A stretch of DNA of 64,000 bases. It comes from Lathyrus oleraceus (Eukaryota; Streptophyta; Magnoliopsida; Fabales; Fabaceae). Every line of letters starts with the position of its first letter. Positions within the stretch are counted from its first letter, which is position 1. Of the stretch, positions 23,843-35,869 are shown one piece after another. The notes under the pieces were generated by a model that had not been told where the DNA came from, ran no database searches, and worked only from the letters and a program-made list of their open reading frames with translations. A program made the translations under genes and the position numbers. Location of the stretch: positions 371,881,175 to 371,945,174 of the forward strand of contig NC_066583.1 of NCBI RefSeq assembly GCF_024323335.1, written 5' to 3'.

Positions 23843-25506
23843 TGATGCGTGCTTTTCGTAAGTATACGAACGCGTTAGAGTAATATAAAAGATTGTCGAA
23901 TCCACAGAGACCAAGTGTCAATCTATCGTTATCTATTGTTATGGTGTTTATCAAAGGCAATCAAAATAGGTGTTTTTAGAGTGTGCAATGAAAAGTAAAG
24001 TATTGAATAAAGTTTAATTAATAAAGACAGGGTCGAATGTAATTCACATAATCAATTAATAATCCAAGTACTTGCTAATAGAACTACTTATGGGCAATGT
24101 TTCCTACTTTGAAAAGAACTAATTTAACGGGAACTGTCGCTTTCGCGTATTCAGAACCGAGTTGTACTCCCTAATCAAACCCTCTTATTGTCACTTATAA
24201 AAACGCACGCATTGCGTTAGAGTAGTAAACCTATTTTTAAGAAATATAGTATCTTGACTAAGTTGAAAAGTATTATAACCTGGATTTCTTAACCAAAAGA
24301 GGTTCTTACGAACCAGACTCTAAACTTATAAATGCGTCCGAAAATAGTTTTAAAATCTCTTTTCTTCTTAAATTAAAAACTCTCAATGAACTAAACAAAG
24401 CGCTTTCGCTGTTTTTGAAATAGTTAAAAACAATTAAGTTTAGATAGACGTTGGACGGCTTTCGATCTTACCCAACGGAATTGAAGTGCGGGAAAACTTA
24501 AGTTGAAAGTTAAAATAGCCCTTAAGTGCTTCTACGAACAATTGTACGGATTATCGGTTCAATTATGATCCTTACATTCTAACCTTATAAATTTAGTTAG
24601 ACATGGTAAAGTAAAAGTGCATTAATTTAAATAAAAGTAGTGCGAGTGTGGAAAGTAAATAAAAGTAAAGCGAGTGCGAGGAAATAAATAAAGTAAAGCG
24701 AGTGCGGGAAATAAATAAAAGTAAAGTGCGAGTGCGAGAAATAAATAAAGTAAAGTGAGTGTGAGAAATAAATTAAGTAAAGCGAGTGCGGGAAAATAAA
24801 TAAAGTAAAGCAAGTGCGAGAAATAAATAAAGTAAAGCGAGTGCGGGAAAATAAATAAGATAAAGAAAAGTAATAAAAACCTGCTCCAATCAGAGGGTTG
24901 AGAAAATTGCAAAGCGGAAATGAAAATGGCGGCATGATTAACTTCCTTCCAAAGTGCTCCAAACTCGATTATAGACTTGATTACACAATTGTGGTAACAC
25001 TCCAATGCGAAGCGATTACCACTTTAAAATACTGAATATATGCCTAAGTGAAACAAAGTTGCTTTGAGTTTGCCTCTGCTCTAAGTTTGGATGGTTGTAA
25101 AAGTGATTTCGAGTTTCTATTTATAAGCAAGTAAAAAGATGGAAATGACAAGGATGCCTTTCAACTTGAAAATGGGAGGGAAAACTTTTCCTCTTCTGGC
25201 GCCCGCCACAAGGCCAATCTGAGGCGCCTTAGTGGAAGTAGTGGGGAACGTGGCAGTTGAGGGAGGTTGAGTTTGGACACGTCATGGCAGGGTCTATGGC
25301 GCCAGCCATGGTGGAAGCCACAAGTACAAAATGCTGAATTTTAGGGTTTTTAACTATTTTTCGCTCCTTTTCTCGATCGGGGCTCTGATTAAAGTAAAAA
25401 CCTGAAAACAAAGAAAAACATAGTAATAACACAATAAAATAACAATAAAACAACTAGAATGCATGTGAAATCGGAGTCGAAAATACGGTAAATTTCAGTG
25501 TTATCA
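23843..25506 (-). repeat. 5' LTR of the Athila element
   Basis: On the minus strand it starts TGATAACACTGAAATTTACC at 25506 and ends CACGCATCA at 23843, followed by the primer site. Length is 1664 bp. Its partner LTR lies left of the window, so its age cannot be judged here. Confidence 0.8.
24632..24870. repeat. Minisatellite inside the Athila LTR
   Basis: About eight copies of a 27-32 bp unit AAATAAATAAAGTAAAGCGAGTGCGGG with small length changes. The open frames here are low-complexity Phe/Leu/Tyr strings and not genes. Confidence 0.8.
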
Positions 25507-26353
25507 TATATTGTTTACTAAAGTGGTATCTTTTTGTGAAAAGCATGGTATTGAGATTCCTGATCTTAATGATGTTCATTCAACAACAAGATTTGGACGC
25601 TCCCGTTTGAAGAGAATCAAGTCACAATTCAACATTACTTTAAAGTTGAAATCTTTTTCACTACCATTGACAAACAAATACAAGAGTTGAGTAGCAAATT
25701 CAGTGAGCAGGCAATAGATTTGTTAACTCTTTCTTGTTCTTTATCTCCCAAGGATGGATATAAAACTTTTAGCATTGATACTATTTGTTCTGTAGTTGAA
25801 AAATATTATCCTATGGATTTTAGTGATCAAGAGAAGAATAATTTACAATTTCACCTCTAACATTTTTTATTTGTTGCTCGTCAAGCATCAAACTTGAATA
25901 ATTTATCAACTATTCAAGAACTACGTTCATGTTTGGTTGCATCTGGACAGGTTGAAACTTACTTCTTGATTGATAAACTACTTCGTCTTATCACGACTCT
26001 TCCCGTTTCTACGGCCACAACTGAGAGGTCTTTTTCAGCAATGAAAATTATTAAGACTAAGTTGAGAAACAAGATTGATGATGGGTTTCTTGGAGATAGC
26101 ATGATAGTATATATTGAAAGGGAGATTAGTGCAAGCATTAGTTCGGAGTCAATTATTGACGATTTCAAGTCACTCGAAACGCGTAAAGCATTACGTTAAG
26201 GTAGTTTTAAGTCATGTAATTTAAATTTTTAGTAATTAACTTTGTATTTATTTTAACTTTAGTGTTTTATTTAAAATACTATTTACATTTTATTTATAAT
26301 CTTTATTTTACGTTAGCGGTCATCCCAAATTTTTTTATCTGGCTCCGCCACTG
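25507..26353 (+). pseudogene. hAT transposase C-terminal remnant (MYM-type/TTF-like) with terminal inverted repeat
   Basis: Joined over frameshifts and a stop (25858-25860), the plus strand reads KSMVLRFLIL, RQASNLNNLSTIQELRSCL and the hAT dimerisation domain LPVSTATTERSFSAMKIIKT and LRNKIDDGFLGDSMIVYIE, ending at 26199. The clearest open part is 25894-26199. About 140 bases on, CTGGCTCCGCCACTG (26339-26353) is the reverse complement of CAGTGGCGGAGCCAG, a typical end of this hAT group. CTCTCAAA after it would be the 8-bp target repeat. The left part is cut off by the Athila LTR, so the gypsy element appears to have inserted into this hAT element. Confidence 0.75.
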
Positions 26354-26489
26354 CTCTCAAATTCCATCTTCCACCACTATAGGAGAATTAAACTCTCGTG
26401 CGTTAACTAAAAGTTTGTTCAATGTATGTAGCTTATTTTATTCGATGTTTGTTCTAATTTTTAACTTGGTTTAACATTTTGTAAAGTAC

Positions 26490-26700
26490 CGTTAAATGTT
26501 CTTACCACTGTCAATTGCAAAACTACCATGGTGAAATGATGTTTTAACATTTTGTTAAGTGTTGTTAAATGTTGTTACTGTTGTCAATTAAAAAACTACC
26601 GTTGTGAAGTGTTGTTTTAACATCTTGTAAAATGTTGTTAAATGTTGTAAAGTGTTGTTAAATGTTGGTTTAATATGGTGTTATACCATATTGTTTTAAC
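26490..26700. repeat. Degenerate minisatellite of TTGTTAAATG units
   Basis: Repeated TTGTTAAATGTTGTT and AAAACTACC(A/G)T(G/T)GTGAA phrases at irregular spacing. No coding frame. Confidence 0.5.
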
Positions 26701-26734
26701 ATGGTGTATTATTTCTCCTTTTTATCATAATAGA

Positions 26735-27075
26735 ATTTGAAACTACACAAAGAGCAACTTGCAAAAGAGACAAGGAAGTCTCAACTTGATATTTATTTGG
26801 AGTAGGCAAGTGTGTGGATTTAAGTTATCCAAATTTCGATGACTTGAATGTTCTTCAATGGTGGAAGGAGAATTGGAATAGATTTTAAATTTTATTTTTA
26901 TTGGCTCATGATTTGTTATGCATCCTTATTACTACCATTGCATCTGAATCTACTTTGAGTATTGCTTCAATAGTTCTAAATAAATATAAAAGTCATTTTT
27001 TGCCAAAGAATGTAGAGGCATTGATTGTACCATCAATTGGCTTCTTGGTTTTAATAGTTTTGGTGCATAATCAAA
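26735..27075 (+). pseudogene. hAT dimerisation-domain remnant (RICESLEEPER-like)
   Basis: Scattered over frame breaks are [45 protein letters not shown] and [18 protein letters not shown]. These follow the C-terminal dimerisation domain of zf-BED hAT transposases. The family is different from the hAT remnant to the left. A possible element end with GTCACCCCTAA lies near 27665. Confidence 0.7.
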
Positions 27076-27079
27076 TATA

Positions 27080-28235
27080 AAAGTTTCTCTCAATATTGTG
27101 ATAATTTTAGTAGTTTGTTAATTTAATTACTTACAATTAAATTATTTTATAGGTGTAGTGGGTGATGATGAAGATAATGATGATAGAAGTTTGAATAAAA
27201 GTATTAGAACAAAAGTATCATTTGTGAAGATTGATTAGTGAATGATTTATGTTCGTAGAGAATTTGGATATTTTGGTATTAAATTAAACTATTTATGACT
27301 TGTTTTATAAGGTTTGTTGACTTGTTTGGTGGTGTAATGTGTTGAACTTTATTGATTTTGTTGTGTTGAATTTATTCAAACATATATTTTATGTTTGTTG
27401 AATTTAATTATTGAATCTAGGATAATGATAAAGTGCTTATGTGTTTTGATGCTAGTATGTTTTTACATACAATTTTATTGATGATCTTTTTTTAGAAACT
27501 ATATCATATGAGCGGAAAAAAGTTTAGCAGGAAAGCCCACATGCCTGCCATTAAATGGGACATGCCATTAATTGAGATCACACTTTTGAATTTGACCTCT
27601 CCACCTCATTTTTTTGCGGACATTTGTTGGACATGCCTAAATGTGACGGGAAGGCTTATTTGTCACCCCTAATATTAACCAATAAAAAATTCAAGAAGTC
27701 AAAATCATTAGTAAAAAAAAGCACATTCTTTCTAAAATCATCAATAAAATTGAAACATATCAAAATCCAAAATAACAAAATAAAAACATAAAATCGAAAA
27801 AATAATCCCAAATCACCGAACACCGAAACTAAATCGATGAAGATCAAAATTAGAATAGATGGAATCAAGATCCATAATGTTGTAACTAAAATTCATTACA
27901 GTCACGCCTTTACCACCATTAAACCTAGATCAATGTTTAATGAGATATGAAATCATGTTTACTTTTTTTTTCTATCCATGACAATCTTCAACCCTTGAGA
28001 AGAAGAAGATCAAATGGTTTGATTGTTGTAGAGTGAGAAAAAATTATACAAGGGAATTGATAATGAATAGTAAATTAAGAGAAAGAATTAAAAGAAATTG
28101 ATAGGTTTAAATATAATTTTGCATTTCACGAACCTCATTAATAAAGATGAAAATATATAATTTTTTGTTTTTATAATTACTTTAAATTATTTAAAATTAT
28201 TTAAGCCTTCATCTCTAAATACTCTTCATATTAAT
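27080..28235. other. AT-rich spacer without recognisable gene
   Basis: Low-complexity AT-rich DNA. Short open frames have hydrophobic low-complexity translations and no family signature. It separates the hAT remnant from the LINE. Confidence 0.5.
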
Positions 28236-28239
28236 AGCA

Positions 28240-29577
28240 ACAACTTTTGAATAACAGGGAAGTTTTCGCATAAAGCTCTTTATTTTTACCGCTTTCACGT
28301 TGTTGTCGCTGATAAAGCCACTGGATGAAGGTGCATATAAGTCTCCTAGACCATCGTTTCGGGATATTCTCATTGAAGGCCAAGCAGTCACTATCGTGAA
28401 GGGGAGAGTCGACTTGATTGAAAGGGTACTTATGAAAGTCTCTCTTGAATGAGGAAACAAATTACTACCAAAGTCATGATGGATTAGAAGATTTTTAAGG
28501 AGATGTGTAATCCTTGAAAGGAGGCTCTAATCATTAAACTATTTGAGAGAAATATGCATTATCATTTGATGAAGGATATGTTGAAGAAGATGTGGAAACT
28601 TACCGGAGGTTTTGAGAATATGGAGTTGACAATGATTTCTTTATGATCAAATGTTAAATGTTCACAGGTAGGGAGAAACTTTTGTTAGAATGCATGTGGA
28701 TGTTGTTTGACCATTATTTGACAATGTCTTGATGGACTCCAGACTTTGCATCTCCTCTCGCAAAGGTGGAGAAGATTTTGGTTTGGATTTGATTTCCAGA
28801 GCTTAACTTATTTTATTGTGATAAAAGTGTCCTTCTTGATTTAGAATATGTTGTGGGTACTCATGTTAAGGTAGATACTAATACCCTTAATGTAGAGAGG
28901 GGGAGGTTTGCGATAATTTCGGTGGAGATTGATTTGACTTTGCCGGTTGTCGGAAAGGTCAATGTTAATGGCCACTGATACAACGTGTAGTATGAAGGTC
29001 TTCACATTATATGCTCTGATTGTGAATGTTATGGACATCAGACACCTTATTGCAAGAAAACACTTGATAATTTAATGGACTTTGTCATTCCTATGGTGGC
29101 CCAAATAAGAGGTCCACCAACAAACGATGTTGCCCATGAGCAAATACTAACGGAACTGCATCAGGAAGTGGGTGATGATAACGCTGAAATTGTAGCAAAA
29201 GAATATGGAGAAATAAATGCAGTTCATGGTGATTGGCAGATGGTGCAGAGGAAAAAATGTAATAAAAGAGAAAGTGTGGTCAAGGGAAATATCTATCCAA
29301 TAATGCGCCTAGAGATATGGGGAGTTCTAAAATAAATGGAATTGATGTTTCCTTAAAAGGAATAAGTGTCGACAGTAAAACTACTGGACCCACTCAACTT
29401 AATGCGGTTTCTAAGAAATGGAAATTTGATAAGAGTGGACCTACTCCAGACGCGTGTCAGCCAGCAAGTAGAGCAAACTCACGCGCCAAGGCTAAGTCTT
29501 CCATTTTGAAACTACATCTTGCTATTAGTGTGTCTTTGCACAAAACTGGGCCAACTTTTAATTCCTTCCCAGCATAA
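28240..29577 (+). pseudogene. L1-type LINE ORF1 (nucleic-acid-binding protein) remnant
   Basis: The order is that of plant L1 ORF1. A DUF4283-like part comes first, with KLTGGFENMELTMISL and WTPDFASPLAKVEKILVWI near 28590-28790. VDTNTLNVERGRFAIISVEIDLTLPVVGKV follows near 28870-28960 in broken frames. A zinc knuckle C-SD-C-ECYG-H-QTPY-C (CX2CX4HX4C) lies near 29010-29055. Downstream, DWQMVQRKK near 29230 is typical of these proteins. Open frames at 29075-29335 and 29317-29577 overlap with a frameshift. ORF1 protein would coat LINE RNA. Several stops make it non-functional. Confidence 0.75.
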
Positions 29578-29833
29578 AAGGGTGTGTCTACCACTGCTAA
29601 ATGCATTTCCATCGTTCCCATAGTAAATTTGGGTTTGAAGACCATCACACGATACAACATTCCACATTTTGAATTGATAGTAAGTCATGTAGATGGAAAT
29701 AACTAATGCATTATGGATGAGCGGAGCATCTTCAACTTTGTAGTCGCATGTCCCTAATTCATTCAGGGGAGCATCTATATCCAGTTATTTTGTTGTTTTT
29801 CTTATCTATTTCATCTTTGATTTAATTTCAATT

Positions 29834-31615
29834 TGTTGAGTCTTCTTCATGATTGCACTTCTCAGAATCAAGTTTGAAAAGATTTGTTTTTAGCATGCAT
29901 AAAGATTTGGTTAGATTTGATCTTGATTATGATGTTTTTTTATCAACTGCATGAGTAAGTGGAATGAAAACCTTTTATGTTTTTTATTTGAGTTTGATTC
30001 GAAGTAAAATCTCAAAATGCTTTTAAAACCTTGCAAATTTGAGATTTTATGTGTTTGATTCGAATCATGGCTTTCTAGCACATTTTATGATTCTAATTAA
30101 ATTGATAGAGGCAAAACTAGAATTTTCAGACCATTTGATTCGAATCAATTCTTATACATGATTCAAATTAATCTCTGATATTCACTTCTATTTGATTTAA
30201 TTCAAATCAAATTGTGAACTTGATTCGAATCACACTTTTTCAACATTTTCTTTTCAAGGTTGTTGCATTTGATCTGAATCATTTTTTATACATGATTTGA
30301 ATCATGTGGGTCATGATTTGAAACACACTTTCCTATGATTCGAATCAACTGACATATTTTCAAAAAAAATGTTTTCCTTTTATTCTATTTCACTTGCTCA
30401 TTTGATTCAAATCATAGATTGCTCTTGATTTGTATCTAACTGACTTTTTCAACCATTTTCTATGCTTAATCTCAAGCACATATAAAACCTTTTTGTCATC
30501 ATTTCTCAAATAACATCTATCATTCTAATCATTAACTTTGAGTGTGATTTTAGTGGGGGGAAAACAATTTCCTCTGTTTTGAGTGTTCAAAGTCTTGCAA
30601 CGAAATTCTTGCATCTTCAACTTTATTTTGGTTAAATCTTGATAACAAGAGATTTGTAATTGATTGAAGGAGGCATGTCCTAGAAACTAATTGTTCTTGG
30701 AGATCTTGTTGAGTTTTTCAGGTTGTTAGAAAGACTGAGGTGATTGTTAATGGTGGTGACAAATTCCATTAAAAACAAGTAGGTTCTTCTCTCTAGAATT
30801 ACCTTAGTAGTGACTGTGTGGAAGGCTGCAGATAAGGCGGAGTTCTTCTCAGATCTTCAAAAAATTCATCGCTCAAGGAATCGGTAGGATCAAGGGGTTG
30901 ATTGCTACACACGAAGGCTTGGAGCAGATTGGTGATATTAGAATATTCAAGAAACGTAATTCAAGTAAAGATTATGTAGAAGTGTTTGGTTGTATGTTGT
31001 ATACAAGTCAAGATCCAAATAGGAGATTTTATTTTCTCAGATGTACCGTGGATTGGTGATTATAAGAACTCTTGTAAATATTTTTCAAATAACAAGGAAC
31101 TATGGAGGTTCCAATGGGAAACCATTGAAAAATGCACGTAGGCAAAGCGAGGACGAACGCCAAAGCACTATAAATCTTTGTTCATCTCTCTCTTACTCTT
31201 GCATTTAATTTCATAGTATTTGAATGCTTAGGTTTTTCAATTCCATCGTATTATATCATTTATTCTTTGATAGTGATTTATTACATATGCGTTACGTTTT
31301 GTTGGAATTGGGTAACTTGTTAAGCTAGATTGGTGTGAGAAACAAATTGACATTAGAATTCCATTCATTGAATCATTGTGTATACACTTCTTGTGAATTA
31401 CACAATTGAATCAATTCACATCAAGTATTTCATCATATTCATCTTTGATATTTGTGAAAGAATTCGTGTTAACTTGATCAAAATTCAAACAGTATAATTT
31501 TCACATTTTCGCATCAAACCTTTCGCTCGTAATTATTTTTGAAAACACTTTGATTTAAAAAATGGAATTTGAATTTTAAATTGGATTGATTCACCCCTAT
31601 CTAGATTGTCTTCCT
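29834..31615 (+). mobile_element. Solo LTR of a SIRE/Maximus-like copia element
   Basis: About 1.8 kb of non-coding DNA separates LINE ORF1 from LINE endonuclease/RT sequence. It begins TGTTGAGTCTTC and its right part ends in GATTCACCCCTATCTAGAT, similar to the ends of SIRE-type LTRs. No primer site or copia coding region is found, so it is taken as a solo LTR. Borders are approximate and no target repeat was recognised. It contains a cluster of TTGATTCGAATCA palindromes at 29990-30440. Confidence 0.55.
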
Positions 31616-31619
31616 ACTT

Positions 31620-34600
31620 GTATGTAACTTGAATTTATGTTAGTCCTGTATACGCTTCTCGTTTGACTTGTGGCTACAACTCATTGACCGGAGGAACACT
31701 ATTAATGGTCCTTGGATGTTGATTGGAGACTTTAACAACATCATTCATCCGAGTGAACAGAAAGGATGTAATTTTATCATTCCAATGCAGATGCTTTGTT
31801 GAATGTCTTTGATAAATGTAATTTAGTTGAAATATAATTGGTTGTAAATTCACTTAGAATAGGCCTTGTACTAGTAATTGAATGGTCTATCACAAGTTGG
31901 ATAGGGCCTTAGTTGACGTTGTTTCGCGCATGGCTTTCCCTGATGCATATGTTGAGGTGTTGTGTAAATTCCATTTTGATCAAAACCATATTCTCCTTAG
32001 GTGTGGCCTTCCTCTCCAAGACCACGAGCCACATTCTTTTATGTTTGAGGTAGCTTGGATCACTCACCAGAAATACTTCTATATAGTTCAGACTTCCTAG
32101 GTGAAATTCTTAGATGGCATTGTAACTTGTCTCCAAAATATGCAACATGATTCTATCCATTTTAATAACGAAAATTTTGGCAATATCAGCAAATGAAACC
32201 ATAACATTGAGAAGAGACTTAAGGGTATCCAACACTCTTTGGAGAGAATAGATTCGGCAAGACTAGTTTATCTCCAATAGGAGCTTGAACAAGAGTATGA
32301 TGAGATCCTTGTGCAATAGGAGATTCATTGGTATCAAAAAGCTAGAGATGATTGGATTAAATTAGCATATCGTAACACCAAAATTTTGCATACCAAGACA
32401 GTAATCAGGCGAAAGATAAATAAATTTCATGGCATTCATCTTCCCAATGGTGTTTGGTGCAATGATGACATTATACTCATAGAAGAAGCACTGAGTTTAT
32501 TTAAAGATTTATTTTTCCCTATATCTCTTATACCCATTACTAGTATGGGTGGCTCAACTATGACTCCGATCCTTATGAAGAAGCCCAACACTCTTTGACT
32601 TAAAAGGTGACGAGGGAAGAAGTTACTTATGTATTGAATCAAATGCACCCTTTCAAGGCTCTGATGTATCCCAAGGTATTTTTTAAAATAGTTTTGGCAT
32701 AGTTTAAGATGACATAGTCCAACTTATATCAAATACTTTTGTGACAGGTAGCTTTCACTCCTCTCTTTCTGAGACTCTTATCACATTAATTCCTAAGGTA
32801 ATCTGCCCCTAAAATTTTAAGGAATTCAGGTCCATTAGTTTGTGTAACACTATTTAGAAGCTTATTCTAAAGATTATGGTTAACAAGTTGCACCTTTATC
32901 TAAATCAGATAGTTGAACCCTTCCATATTAGTTTTTTTCTTGGTAAAGGGACAACTGATAATGCCATTATCCTCCAAGGAGTAATTCATCCTATGCGTAA
33001 ATCTAAAGAGAAAAAAGTGGACATGGTGTTCAAAATAGATCTTGAAAATGCATATGATCATGTTAATTGAGATTTATTTAAATTTTATTTGAAGCGAAAC
33101 GGGTTTCCTCCCATTACTATAAATTTGATAATGCATTGTATAACTAGCTCCTCTATGTATATTCTTTGGAATTTGAGACGACTACCAAATTTTGTTTTGA
33201 CTAGAGGATTACGACAAGGTGACCCCTTTTCACTCTATCACTTTGTCATCTGCATTGAATTTTTATCGCAAACAATTATCAGGGAAGTTGATGAAAGACA
33301 ATGGAAACCTGTCAGGTTATATCGTAATGGACCCCCTTTATCGCATTTATTTTTTTGCTGATGATATTCTTCTTTTTGGGAAGGTTTCTAACTCCTAGGC
33401 AGGGATCACTTTTGATATCTTGAATTATTTTGCCATGTTTTATGTCCTTATAGTGAATGTTACTAAATGAAAGGTGTTCTTCTCCGTTACCACTAAGAGC
33501 AGTAAAATGGATTTAATTTTCTCCACCGCAAGTATCAAGTGAACTCTTACTCTAGATAAATACTTGGGTTTCACTATGTTGCATGGTCGTCTTCAACGCA
33601 AGGACTTTGAGTTTATAGAGGACAAAATCAGTCAGAGGTTAGCATCTTGGCAACATAAATTGTTAAGCAAGGTTGGTCGTTTGACTCTACTTAGGTATGT
33701 CCTGAACTCGATCTCAAATTATTATATGCAAGTGGCTTGACTACCTCAGTAGACTTGTGATTTTATTGATAGGATGGCGAGGAAATTTTTGTGGAAAGGT
33801 AATTATAATCCGGTGCACATCTCGTTGGCTGGAATAAAAATTTACTAAGCCCAAGAAGTCGGGTGGTATTGGGATCCATAAAGCAAGAGAGGTTAATACT
33901 TCTATGTTGGGTAAGCTGGTTTAGGGTTTCCACCGGGATTATGATTTCCTATGGGTCCAAGTTTTGAAGCAAAAGTACATCAGTGAGGAAACGTTACTTA
34001 ATATGAAAAAGAAATTGGGATCTATTACTTGGAATGCAATAATAAAAACTCTCTTTGCTCTTAAAGATGGATTTGAATTTAGATTGGGAGATGGGAACTC
34101 CTTGTTTCTGGTTTTCCAATTAGCCTGAGGTAGGAAATTAGCGAAGCAAGTTATCTACGTGGATATCCATGATCTGGAAATGCAAGTCAATGATGTTTAC
34201 TTGGATGGAAATTGGAACTTCAAATTATTATATACTAATATTCCTTCGGTTGTTTGTGACCATCTGAAAGTGTTTCCCATTTGTTTGAATTCTCTAGTGC
34301 TTGATCGGTTAACCTAGAAAGACAATTTAAATGGTATTTATATTGCTCGGGATGGTTATAACTGCCTTAACAGGCTTGAATTTGTTCAGAATACAACAAA
34401 CAATAACTCTTAGAAATGAGTGTGTCATATTCCTGCTCCTGAGAAGGTGAAACTCTTCCTTTGGACGACTTTAAATAAGTCTCTTCCTACAAGATCGATG
34501 TTGTGTCATCGTGGTATGCTCCAAACGAATTTATGTCCTAGATGCAATAAGGACACTGAGCGACTGTGAATTGCTTCTTGGACTCATTATGCGTCCAATG

Positions 34601-35215
34601 GGATAGTTTATATGATCCGGTTAAACATGGCGTCAATGGTGACTCTATCTTTTTTACTGCTTGCTGGTGGTCGTGACGCTCTAGGAACAAACTGTGTCTT
34701 ACAATGGAGTGGTGTCTTCCTATTATTTGAAAATCATCACAGTGAATTATGCTAATTTGTTAGATAAACGTTTTCTCAAGCATAATTTGTCTCATCCAAC
34801 GAGAACGATCACGTGGAATTCACACAAAACTAGTAATACGATTTTGAAAGTTGATGGCAGTAGCCTTGGTAATCCCGACGTCTCGGGTTTTTGTGGATTC
34901 ATTCAAAATGTTGATGGTGCTTGGGTTCAAGATTTTGCGGGTAATATTGGTTATTCCAACATTCTTCATGCTTAGCTAGTTGCGTTATATCATGGTTTGC
35001 GTATGGCATTGCAACTTGGCATCAAAGATCTGATGTGTTATTCTGGCTCCAACTTTGTTATCAAGTTTATCTCAGAGTCTGTTAATGTTTGATATCACTA
35101 TATTATGATTCTTCATAACATTAAAGAGTTCATTTCTAGAGAATGACGCGTTCACGTATTTCATACTCTTAAGAAACAAAATGATTGTGCTGACTATAAC
35201 AAAACATGAGATTGG
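31620..35215 (+). pseudogene. L1-type LINE ORF2 (endonuclease end, reverse transcriptase, RNase H) remnant
   Basis: Endonuclease C-terminal phrases come first: INGPWMLIGDFNNIIHPSEQ near 31710 and VYHKLDRALVDVVSRMAFPD near 31885. The RT then runs from EFRSISLCNT near 32825 through VFKIDLENAYDHVN near 33030, FVLTRGLRQGDPFSLYHFVI near 33200 and the FADD-type site near 33350. GFTMLHGRLQRKDF follows near 33570. At the end is an RNase H-like domain with LKVDGSSLGNPDVSGFCGFI, FAGNIGYSNILHA and LVALYHGLRMALQLGI (34847-35030). Many stops and frameshifts show old decay. The N-terminal endonuclease is not seen next to the LTR junction. ORF2 would nick DNA and reverse transcribe LINE RNA. Confidence 0.8.
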
Positions 35216-35869
35216 TAATGAAGCGTGAACCTCTTGTTTGAATCATCACTATTCTTCGTACAATTTCCTATTTTTTTTATTTTCTTTTTCCCACTTATAC
35301 AAAAAAAAATCATCTAAGCCTTAAATAAAAAAAACAAATCAAATCTTTGAATCAAATTATGTTATTTTTGTAATTTACTTTTTTAATAACTCAATTTTTG
35401 AATTTATTTATTTTCAACAACTTTTTTAAAAAATAATTTATTTATTTTAGTATTATTTATATTTTTAAATAACTTAATTAAAAAACCTAATGACATGCAT
35501 GGATACTGATTTAAAATATTAATTTATTTTTATCCGATTCAATAATGACACTTCACTGCCACGTAATTAAAAACAATGGGAACCCAAAAAATTGAGACAT
35601 GGTAAATAGGACTTAAAAATTAAATTCTAAAATTGAGGACTAATTGTTTTATTTTAAATTAAAATTGAAGCTTCTTTGTCAACATACTAGTAGATTTTAA
35701 GTAACTTATATACATGTACTCATTCCTTCGGGAAAAATGCTATAAGCGTTACATAGTCAATATCTTGAACTTGAATAGTTTGTAAAAGCGTTCTCCACAA
35801 TCAAAGAATGAGACCATAACCAGAATCAAGTTTAAATATTTTTACAAAATGGTTAAAAGAATGAAGAAG
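35216..35869. other. AT-rich spacer including the FtsZ1 3' flank
   Basis: No gene is seen. A-rich and T-rich runs near 35268-35330 may be the LINE 3' tail. The rest is AT-rich DNA that should contain the FtsZ1 3' UTR and polyadenylation site. Confidence 0.5.

Larger units (their letters stand above)
992..25506 (-). mobile_element. Athila-type Ty3/gypsy element, interrupted by Ogre-A and a copia element
   Basis: Read on the minus strand, the order is LTR (25506-23843), primer site, gag (23751 to 23001, resuming at 4456), protease, reverse transcriptase, RNase H and the start of integrase, which stops at 992. RT phrases such as MCIDYRKLNKATRKDHFPLP and FMDDFSVCG, and the gag phrase MTIDAAAGGAL, are typical of the Athila branch. 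The Ogre-A insertion splits gag, and the copia LTR splits the integrase just upstream of its zinc-binding domain. Several stops and a frameshift make it inactive. The 3' half and 3' LTR lie left of the window. Confidence 0.85.

Noticed and set aside
24622..25005. Phe/Leu/Tyr-rich open frames of 111-127 codons
   Set aside because: Low-complexity products of the minisatellite in the Athila LTR.
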